Assembly (NCBI GenBank): GCA_958435885.1
Contig: CAUBHZ010000104.1
Location: 1 to 6,774 of the forward strand
From: an uncultured Intestinimonas sp.
GTDB taxonomy: Bacteria; Bacillota_A; Clostridia; Oscillospirales; Oscillospiraceae
Reading direction: 5' to 3'
DNA: 6,774 nt
Shown: in pieces, positions 1 through 5,274 of the stretch
Layout: each line of letters opens with the position of its first letter
Position numbering within the stretch: position 1 is the stretch's first letter
Position numbers and translations under genes: made by a program
Notes under the pieces: model-generated
Seen by the model: the letters and a program-made list of their open reading frames with translations, nothing else
The model's database searches: none
What the model was told of the DNA's origin: nothing

Positions 1-19
1 GAGGGACGGCGCTGGCCGG

Positions 20-3000
20 TTACAGGGTGAGCACCCGGTGGAGGATGACGGCCATTTCGGCCCGGGTCAGGGAGCCCTTGGGGTTGAGGCGGCCGTTGTT
101 GTCGCCCTGGATGATGCCGGCCTGGGCCAGGGCGGCCACGGAGTCCTGGGCGTAGGAGGAGGTGCTGCCGCCGTCGGAGAAGCGATTGAGGTAGGCGGCG
201 GAGGCGGGGGCGATGCTGCGGCCGGTGCGGCTGAGGGTGCGGTAGAGGAAGACCATGGCGTCCTCGCGGGTGAGGGGAGAGGTGGGGTTGAAGCGCCCGT
301 CGTCGGAGCCCTGGGCGATGCCCAGGGCCTTGGCCACGGAGATGGCCTGGGCGTAGTAGCTGTTGGAGGGCACGTCCTTGAAGCCGTCGGTGGCGTTGGC
401 GCTGAGGTTGAAGGCCCGGTAGAGCATCAGCACGAAGTCGCCCCGGGTAATGTTGAGGGAGGGACCGTAGGTGGTGGCGCTGGTGCCGGTGGTGACGCCG
501 CCGTCATAGAGGAAGTCCACCGAGGCGGCGGCCCAGCCGTGGCTGCCCATGTCGGTAAAACGGGCGGACTGGGTGGAGGGGGTGACGGTGATGTCCACCC
601 GGCCGGTGAAGCTGTTGTTCTTGCTGTCGGTGCCGGTGTAGGTGATGGAGACGGTGCCGTTGTAGGCGGCCTTGGGGACGAAGGTGACGGAGGAGATGGA
701 GCCGCTGCCGGTGGAGGCGGGGAAGGAGATGGCGGGGCTCACCAGGCCGCCGTATTTGGTGGGGTTGGTGTAGCCGTAGTAGAGCTTGCCGGCGGCGGTG
801 GAGGGCAGCTCGAACTTCACGGAGGTGAGGGAGCCAGAGCCCCGGGCGGAGCAGGCGTTGACAAAGTCAAGGGTGGAGAAGGTCACCGGGGCGGAGGTGG
901 TGGAGTAGCGGATGACGGAGGCCTCCTTGGGGGCGGAATAGGCGATGACCACGGTACCGGAGATGCTGTTGCCGTTGGTGCTCCGGCCGGTGAAGGAGAT
1001 CTCCACGTTGCCGGTCTCGCCCTTCTCGGGGACAAAGGTCACGTCGTCCAGCCGGGGGCTGGAGGAGCGGTAGTAGGAGGTGCCGCTGGTGACCTTCTTC
1101 TCGCCGCTCTGGTTGTACTGGTAGTAGAGGGTGCCCCTGGAGGAGCTGGGCAGGGTGAAGCGGACATAGTCCAGACTGTACTCGGTGAGGTCCTTGCAGT
1201 AGTCGTTGAAATCGCTGTCGTCAAAGGTGACGGCGGTGCCCGCGGCGGCGGTGTAGGTGATGTCGCCCTTGTCGGCGTCGCCTACCCGGATCTTCAGCGT
1301 GCCGGAGAAGCTGTCGCCGTCGGTGCTCACACCGGAGAAGGAGATGGAGACGGTGCCGTTGTAGTCGGAGGCGGGTACGAAGGTCACGTCGTCCAGCTTG
1401 GGGGAGGAGGAGCGGTAGTACTTGTCGGAGGAGGAGATCTTCTCCTCATAGCGGCTCTCACCGTAGCGGTAGTAAAGGGTGCCCTTGGAGGAGGAGGGGG
1501 GCGTGAGTTTCACATAGTCCATGTTGTAGCCCGTCTCGTCCTTGCAGTAGTTGTTGAAATCGGTGTCGTCCAGGGTGACGGTCTTGTTCTCCTTCACCGT
1601 GTAGGAGATGACGGAGCTGCTCTTGCGCACGGTGATCTTCACGGTGCCGGAGAAGCTGTCCCGGGCGTTGCTGCGGCCGGAGTAGGAGATGGTGAAGGTG
1701 CCGGTGTAGTCCTTGGCGGGGACAAAGGTGACGTTGCTCAGATAGGGGGAGTCGTTGTAGTAGCACTTGGTGGAGGTGGAGAGCTTGTCCTCGTTCTTTC
1801 CGCCGTAGTCCAGGTACAGGGCGCCCCGGGAGGAGCTGACGGAGCCGAAGGTCACGTAGTCCAGGGAGGAGCCGGTGATCTTTTTGCAGATGCTGTTGAA
1901 GTCGCTGTCGGTAAAGGTGAGGGTCTCGTTCTTTCCGGTCTCGTAGGAGATGTCGCCGGAGGGGGCGGTGAGCCTGATCTGGAGGGTGCCGTTGTAGGTC
2001 TTGCCGGTGGAGTCCCAGCCGGTGTAGGTAAAGGTGGCGGTGTCGCCGCTGTTGCCGTCGGGGACGAAGGTGATCTTGGAGATGGGCTTGCTGGCGCTGC
2101 TGGAGTAGGAGTAGGCGGTGGAGGTGGAGATTTTGGCGCCGCCGGAGCTGGTGGTGTAGTCGAAGTAAAGGGTGCCCTTGGAGGAATTCTTATCGAACTT
2201 CACATAGTCCAGGCCGTTGCCGTACACCCCGGTGCACACGTTGTAGAAGTCGCTGCGGTCCAGGGTCAGGGTCTTGTCCACCGCCACGGAGTAGGTGATG
2301 GTGGCCACGCTGCCCTTGGAGACGGTGACGGAGCAGTTCAGGGTGGCCAGGGTGGAGGAGCCGCTCTTCACGGTGGCGGTGATGGTGGCGGAGCCCTCCC
2401 CCTTGCCGGTGACGGTGCCGCTGCTGACGGTGGCCACGGAGGTCTTGCTGGAGGTCCAGGTCACGGAGGCCCCGGAGGGCAGGTTGTTCACGGTGAGGGT
2501 GCTGCTCTTGCCCACGTTCAGGGAGAGAGAGGTGCTGCTGAGGGTGGGAGCCACGGGCTTGGCGGTGACCTTCACGGCGCAGGTGGAGGTGTATTCCCTG
2601 CCGTCCACGGTGATCTTGGCGGTGATGACGGCGTCGCCGGCGGCCTTGGCGGTGACCTTTCCGCTGCTGTCCACGGAGGCCACGGAGTCCTTGTTGGAGG
2701 ACCAGGTGATGGTCTGCTTTTCCGGGATGGTGGCCGCGGCCAGGGTGCTGGTGTCACCCACAGTGAGGGTGAGGCTGGAGGGACTCACCAGCACGCTGCC
2801 GGGGGTGGGGGCGGGGGTGTCGTCGGTTACAGAGATCTCGATGGATTTGGAGACATCACTGCCGTCCTGCGCGGTTACGGTGATGGTGGCGGTGCCGCCC
2901 TTCTGGGCGGTCACGGTCCGGGTGCGGTCACCGTTACTGCCGCTCAGAGTGACCGCGTCGCCGTTGACCGACCATGCCACGGACTTGTCGGCGGCATCGT

Positions 3001-3517
3001 CCGGTTCCACGGTGACCGTAATATCGGCGGTCTTGTTATTGGTGAGGTTCAGGGACCTGGAGGTGGTGGTGAGGTCGATGTTCGTTACCGGCTTTTTGAC
3101 CGGGGTATCGTTTTTCACGGTAACGATACAGGTATCATTGACGCTTTTGGTGGTTTCCTGGGGCTCGCCGTCAGAATCCGGCTCAACCGCTTCCTTAATG
3201 GTATATTCTGCGGTGATGTTCAGTGTCGCTGTGGCATTGTTCACTGCGTCAGGATCCACTTTGATTTCCAATTTTCCCTGTGCATCGATGGTCGCAGTCA
3301 CACCGTTCGCATTTCCGCTAACATCCCAGCGCTTCGCTTCGGCACCTGCGAGTTGAAGATCCATGCTATGAGAGTCACCAGCAGTTATCGTTACATTTTT
3401 TGTAAGTCCCGAAATGGAGACGCCCTCCGCCGCCCAGGCGGCGGGCAGCATGGTAAAGACCATGGCCAGGGTCAGAAGCGCCGAGAGAAAGCGGGCGCGT
3501 GAACGTGTTTTCATCAT
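20..3517 (-). CDS. Secreted SLH-domain surface (S-layer-like) protein with Ig-like domains and five internal repeats
   Basis: Complete gene for 1165 residues. The ATG at 3517 is chosen because GGAAGGAG (3523-3530) lies 5 bases upstream and the protein then opens with a classic signal peptide: basic MMKTRSRAR, a hydrophobic core, and a cleavage site near AWAA at residues 27-30. An in-frame ATG at 3559 has no ribosome site; the second ATG (3514) is an alternative. Residues ~31-136 look like a divergent Ig-like domain. Residues 143-232, 241-318 and 323-400 look like Big_2 (bacterial Ig-like) domains. Residues 405-979 are five ~112-residue repeats. Three SLH modules follow (984-1038, 1044-1096, 1111-1165) with ITRGD, LTRED and LTRAE motifs. 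SLH modules normally bind pyruvylated secondary cell-wall polysaccharide, so the protein should sit on the outer wall, either as an S-layer subunit or as an SLH-anchored adhesin or scaffold. No enzymatic domain is visible. An ECF-type promoter lies upstream. Domain classes are firm; the exact role is inferred. Confidence 0.93.
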   Translation of the reverse strand: MMKTRSRARFLSALLTLAMVFTMLPAAWAAEGVSISGLTKNVTITAGDSHSMDLQLAGAEAKRWDVSGNANGVTATIDAQGKLEIKVDPDAVNNATATLNITAEYTIKEAVEPDSDGEPQETTKSVNDTCIVTVKNDTPVKKPVTNIDLTTTSRSLNLTNNKTADITVTVEPDDAADKSVAWSVNGDAVTLSGSNGDRTRTVTAQKGGTATITVTAQDGSDVSKSIEISVTDDTPAPTPGSVLVSPSSLTLTVGDTSTLAAATIPEKQTITWSSNKDSVASVDSSGKVTAKAAGDAVITAKITVDGREYTSTCAVKVTAKPVAPTLSSTSLSLNVGKSSTLTVNNLPSGASVTWTSSKTSVATVSSGTVTGKGEGSATITATVKSGSSTLATLNCSVTVSKGSVATITYSVAVDKTLTLDRSDFYNVCTGVYGNGLDYVKFDKNSSKGTLYFDYTTSSGGAKISTSTAYSYSSSASKPISKITFVPDGNSGDTATFTYTGWDSTGKTYNGTLQIRLTAPSGDISYETGKNETLTFTDSDFNSICKKITGSSLDYVTFGSVSSSRGALYLDYGGKNEDKLSTSTKCYYNDSPYLSNVTFVPAKDYTGTFTISYSGRSNARDSFSGTVKITVRKSSSVISYTVKENKTVTLDDTDFNNYCKDETGYNMDYVKLTPPSSSKGTLYYRYGESRYEEKISSSDKYYRSSSPKLDDVTFVPASDYNGTVSISFSGVSTDGDSFSGTLKIRVGDADKGDITYTAAAGTAVTFDDSDFNDYCKDLTEYSLDYVRFTLPSSSRGTLYYQYNQSGEKKVTSGTSYYRSSSPRLDDVTFVPEKGETGNVEISFTGRSTNGNSISGTVVIAYSAPKEASVIRYSTTSAPVTFSTLDFVNACSARGSGSLTSVKFELPSTAAGKLYYGYTNPTKYGGLVSPAISFPASTGSGSISSVTFVPKAAYNGTVSITYTGTDSKNNSFTGRVDITVTPSTQSARFTDMGSHGWAAASVDFLYDGGVTTGTSATTYGPSLNITRGDFVLMLYRAFNLSANATDGFKDVPSNSYYAQAISVAKALGIAQGSDDGRFNPTSPLTREDAMVFLYRTLSRTGRSIAPASAAYLNRFSDGGSTSSYAQDSVAALAQAGIIQGDNNGRLNPKGSLTRAEMAVILHRVLTL
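581..2305 (-). repeat. Five tandem ~112-residue extracellular repeats in the SLH protein
   Basis: Five in-frame copies encode residues 405-518, 521-631, 635-746, 751-861 and 867-979. Each follows the same pattern: an ITY-like start, a T(F/L)xxxDF motif, a single cysteine, LDYVxF, SS(K/R)GTLYY, a run of Ser and Tyr, DDVTFVP, NGTVSISxSG and SGTxxIxV. The third and fourth copies are the most alike; the fifth is the most divergent (LTSVKF in place of LDYVKF). The glycine-then-VTFVPxxxxNGT layout resembles cadherin-like/tandem-95 extracellular repeats, but I cannot assign a Pfam family by eye. The copies differ clearly in sequence, so the duplication is old, not a recent slippage array. Confidence 0.88.
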
Positions 3518-3522
3518 AAAGA

Positions 3523-3530
3523 CTCCTTCC
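3523..3530 (-). promoter_or_regulatory. Ribosome binding site of the SLH protein gene
   Basis: The minus strand reads GGAAGGAG, then TCTTT, then ATGATG. It decides the start: spacing is 5 bases to the first ATG and 8 to the second. The longer alternative start at 3559 has no purine-rich site in front of it. Confidence 0.85.
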
Positions 3531-3580
3531 AAACTCCGTTTTGCGCGGGATGGTCTCATCTATATCATACATCGATTTTA

Positions 3581-3606
3581 GACGGAGAAATGTGACAAAG
3601 GTTTCA
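3581..3606 (-). promoter_or_regulatory. ECF-sigma-type promoter for the SLH protein gene
   Basis: Read on the minus strand, TGAAAC (3601-3606) is followed by exactly 16 bases and then CGTC (3581-3584). This is the -35/-10 pattern of Bacillus SigW/SigM/SigV-type extracytoplasmic-function promoters (TGAAAC, N16-17, CGTA or CGTC). A T-rich stretch lies just upstream of the -35. Transcription would start around 3573-3576, giving a leader of about 57 bases. No convincing sigma-A pair is present in this gap: TATGAT at 3564-3569 has only CATTTC at the matching -35 distance. Expression under envelope-stress or surface-state control is inferred. Confidence 0.65.
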
Positions 3607-3626
3607 AAAATTTCTTACGAAATTTT
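3607..3626. repeat. Perfect 8-bp inverted repeat overlapping the glycosyltransferase stop codon
   Basis: On the minus strand AAAATTTC, loop GTAA, GAAATTTT form a perfect 8-bp dyad with a GNRA-type tetraloop, followed by one further T. It overlaps the last two sequenced bases of the upstream gene's TAA and ends next to the TGAAAC -35 box. It could be a weak AT-only terminator for the upstream gene, an operator for the downstream promoter, or an UP-like element. The stem has only one G-C pair, so termination would be inefficient. Confidence 0.55.
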
Positions 3627-4938
3627 AACGGGCGCCGGACCGGGGAAATCGGACCTCCTGGACCAGCAGCTCCAGGGCCCGGAGGAGGGCCAGCAGGAGG
3701 AGGACCGCCCCCAGCCCCATGGGGAAGGCGTAGCGCAGGAGCAGGTAGGCGTGGTAGGCACCCAGGGAGGCGACCTGGGTGAGGGCGGCGGGCAGGATGC
3801 CCCGGCGGTCGGTGCAGGCCCAGGCCAGGGTGAGGATGTCAGCCAGGAAGAAGTAGCGGTCGTGCATGTGGGGCAGGAGGAGGGGGATGCCCACGGCAAA
3901 GACCACCCCGGCCAGAAGGACGGCCCGGCGGGAGAGGCCCTTCCGCCGGAGGAGCAGCCAGCCCAGCACGCCCAGCACCAGGGCGAAGGCGGCCAGGATG
4001 CCCGCCCGGGCGGCCAGGGCCACGTTGACCGGTGCGTCGGTGGGGAGGAGGGCGTAGAGGGAGGGGGCGTTGAGGGTGAGGTAGGCGCTGTACTCAGCGG
4101 CCTGGCCGAAGTAGACCCCCAGCACGTCTCCCAGGGGCTTGCCCAGGGCCAGGGCGGGGAGGACGGAGAGGACGCAGGCGGCGGGGAACCACAGCAGGTG
4201 CCGGAACCGGGTCCGTCCGGACATCCACAGCACCGCCCACACCGGCAGGAGGAAGACGGTCTGGAGCTTGCAGGCGAAGGCCAGCCCCGCCAGGAAGGCG
4301 GAGGACCTTGGCCGACCTTCCAGCCCTGCGGCCAGGCCGTGGAGGCAGAGGGCGGCGTAGATGGCGTCGCACTGGGACCAGGCCGCGCCGTTGAGGACCA
4401 CCGTAGGCAGCAGCAGGAGCAGGCAGAAGGAGGCGGCGCCCCGGTACCGGTCCCCGGGGACCAGGGCCTGTACCAGCCGGCAGCCGCCCCAGGCCAGGAT
4501 CACATCGAAGAGGATGGAGAAGAGCTTGATGAGGTAGAGGTCGGAGACAGGCAGATAGGAGATGGCGGCCAGGAAGTAGAGGTAAGGGGCGGTGTAGTTC
4601 CCCTTGGGGAGGGCTACCGCCGCCCAGCCTCCATTTTCCCGGAAGAAGGCGGCCCAGTCCGAGAGAAAGGTCACATAGTCGTCGGTGACGTGGTCCAGCA
4701 GCAGGGTGCGGAGCAGGAGGGCCAGACCCACCGGCAGCAGGGTGTAACACACCGTCTCCCACCGCCGGCAGCACAGGAAGAGGAGCCCCGCCGTCAGCAG
4801 GAAAAGGAAGACCAGGGCGGCCATGACGAAGGGCCGGGAAGAGGCCTGGGAGAGGCCCGCCGCCCGGGCCAGGGCGCACAGCAGCAGAGCCGTGCCGCCG
4901 CCCAGACAGCACAGGGGGAGGGGGTGGAGACGGGACAT
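3625..4938 (-). CDS. Polytopic membrane glycosyltransferase, Gpi18-like mannosyltransferase family (GT-C type)
   Basis: Complete 437-residue membrane protein. The ATG at 4938 is preceded by AGGAGGT (4945-4951) at 6 bases. About ten hydrophobic segments run through the chain. Family-type signatures are visible. An acidic TDDY at 85-88 in the first large outer loop fits the catalytic or metal/donor-binding DD/DE motif of GT-C enzymes. GNYTAPYLY follows at 113-121, then WSQCD at 187-191 (usually WGQxD in the family), CKLQ plus a Pro at 223-232, and PHMHDRYFF at 356-364, a hallmark of COG5542-like proteins. Such enzymes move a sugar from a polyprenyl-phosphate donor onto an acceptor at the outer membrane face; donor and acceptor here are unknown. 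It lies 107 bases upstream of the SLH gene on the same strand, so a role in wall polysaccharide or surface-protein glycosylation is plausible but inferred. An intrinsic terminator lies directly before its ribosome site. Confidence 0.8.
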   Translation of the reverse strand: MSRLHPLPLCCLGGGTALLLCALARAAGLSQASSRPFVMAALVFLFLLTAGLLFLCCRRWETVCYTLLPVGLALLLRTLLLDHVTDDYVTFLSDWAAFFRENGGWAAVALPKGNYTAPYLYFLAAISYLPVSDLYLIKLFSILFDVILAWGGCRLVQALVPGDRYRGAASFCLLLLLPTVVLNGAAWSQCDAIYAALCLHGLAAGLEGRPRSSAFLAGLAFACKLQTVFLLPVWAVLWMSGRTRFRHLLWFPAACVLSVLPALALGKPLGDVLGVYFGQAAEYSAYLTLNAPSLYALLPTDAPVNVALAARAGILAAFALVLGVLGWLLLRRKGLSRRAVLLAGVVFAVGIPLLLPHMHDRYFFLADILTLAWACTDRRGILPAALTQVASLGAYHAYLLLRYAFPMGLGAVLLLLALLRALELLVQEVRFPRSGAR

Positions 4939-4957
4939 GAAAGGACCTCCTGATACG

Positions 4958-4984
4958 AAAAAAAGTCCGGATTACTCCGAACTT
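4958..4984 (-). terminator. Intrinsic terminator/attenuator directly upstream of the glycosyltransferase ribosome site
   Basis: On the minus strand AAGTTCGGA (4984-4976), a GTAA tetraloop (4975-4972) and TCCGGACTT (4971-4963) pair over 9 bp with one G-T wobble. The seven-T run (4964-4958) begins within the stem's 3' end. The ribosome site AGGAGGT starts only 6 bases later. Since rpoB lies on the other strand, the only transcript this can stop is one starting in the spacer, which points to a terminated leader or a short RNA. Confidence 0.75.
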
Positions 4985-4998
4985 TCCAGGCAAAGGAC

Positions 4999-5027
4999 TT
5001 GACGTGGGAAAAACTGCATGGTATACT
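4999..5027 (+). promoter_or_regulatory. Sigma-A promoter reading toward rpoB
   Basis: TTGACG (4999-5004), a 17-base spacer, then TATACT (5022-5027), with an extended -10 TG at 5019-5020. Each hexamer is one base from consensus and the spacing is ideal. The start is predicted near 5033-5034, giving an rpoB leader of about 240 bases if RNA polymerase passes the terminator at 5134-5175. Confidence 0.82.
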
Positions 5028-5033
5028 TAAATG

Positions 5034-5080
5034 CTCTCGTGTGGCTGCCACCATTTTGAGAGACCCTCCCACGGTGGGTC
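5034..5080. repeat. Nested inverted repeats between the two facing promoters
   Basis: CTCTC (5034-5038) and GAGAG enclose GTGGCTGCCAC (5041-5051), a 5-1-5 dyad. A second 5-1-5 dyad, CCCACGGTGGG, sits at 5068-5078, and GACCC/GGGTC (5062-5066, 5076-5080) gives an alternative stem. Both predicted transcripts would carry complementary versions of these hairpins at their 5' ends. They could be operator sites, RNA hairpins or both. Confidence 0.5.
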
Positions 5081-5081
5081 A

Positions 5082-5110
5082 AGTATAACAGTTTTGGTGG
5101 ATATGCGCAA
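5082..5110 (-). promoter_or_regulatory. Minus-strand promoter reading toward the glycosyltransferase gene
   Basis: On the minus strand TTGCGC (5110-5105), a 17-base spacer and TATACT (5087-5082) with an extended -10 TG (TGTTATACT). The -35 is weak (three of six), but the extended -10 can compensate. The start is predicted near 5075, inside the transcript of the plus-strand promoter. Confidence 0.6.
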
Positions 5111-5133
5111 GAGGAAAGCACGAACAAAGCAAC

Positions 5134-5175
5134 AACGCCGCCGCGTGTGTCGAGCACAGCGGGACCGGCGTTTTT
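5134..5175 (+). terminator. Intrinsic terminator/attenuator in the rpoB leader
   Basis: AACGCCG (5134-5140) pairs with CGGCGTT (5166-5172). Inside it, CCGC (5141-5144) pairs with GCGG (5159-5162), and TGTG (5146-5149) with CACA (5155-5158) around a TCGAG loop. That gives about 15 bp with a small bulge on each side, followed by a TTTTT run (5171-5175). It lies about 100 bases after the predicted start and 99 bases before the rpoB start codon, so it should truncate part of the transcription into rpoB unless antitermination occurs. Confidence 0.72.
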
Positions 5176-5274
5176 GGCCAATTCCACGGGAAGCGGCCTG
5201 TGCAGCCATGAGAAAACAGCCGAAAGCCGCTGCTTTTGGCGCCGAATGCGAGAAAACGGAGTGTGATTTTCGGA

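Larger units (their letters stand above)
4939..5274. other. Regulatory spacer between the glycosyltransferase gene and rpoB
   Basis: This 336-base stretch has no convincing protein gene. It holds, left to right, a minus-strand terminator, a plus-strand sigma-A promoter, nested dyads, a minus-strand promoter facing the first, a plus-strand terminator, and ~100 bases of rpoB leader. The last part has another possible stem-loop: AGCGGC (5192-5197) with GCCGCT (5226-5231), extended inside by CTGT (5198-5201) with ACAG (5216-5219), followed by GCTTTT. I see no separate promoter between the plus terminator and rpoB. Confidence 0.75.

Noticed and set aside
38..3502. 1154-codon open frame on the plus strand opposite the SLH gene
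   Set aside because: Its translation is Gly/Val/Ala/Asp-rich low complexity and mirrors the codon bias of the real gene; no ribosome site or recognisable domain.
3518..3559. 14-residue N-terminal extension of the SLH protein (ATG at 3559)
   Set aside because: No ribosome site in front, and it would place a charged tail ahead of a normal signal peptide; the ATG at 3517 has GGAAGGAG.
3564..3569. Sigma-A -10-like TATGAT upstream of the SLH gene
   Set aside because: The hexamer 17 bases upstream is CATTTC, a poor -35; the ECF pattern at 3581-3606 explains the region better.
3541..4953. 470-codon open frame on the plus strand opposite the glycosyltransferase gene
   Set aside because: Low-complexity Gly/Glu/Gln/Pro translation, while the minus strand encodes a coherent membrane protein with family motifs and a ribosome site.
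5041..5058. T-box-like GGTGGCAGCC on the minus-strand leader
   Set aside because: It differs from the conserved TGGNACC core, lies about 60 bases from the terminator, and no specifier stem is recognisable; the similarity comes from the GTGG/CCAC dyad.
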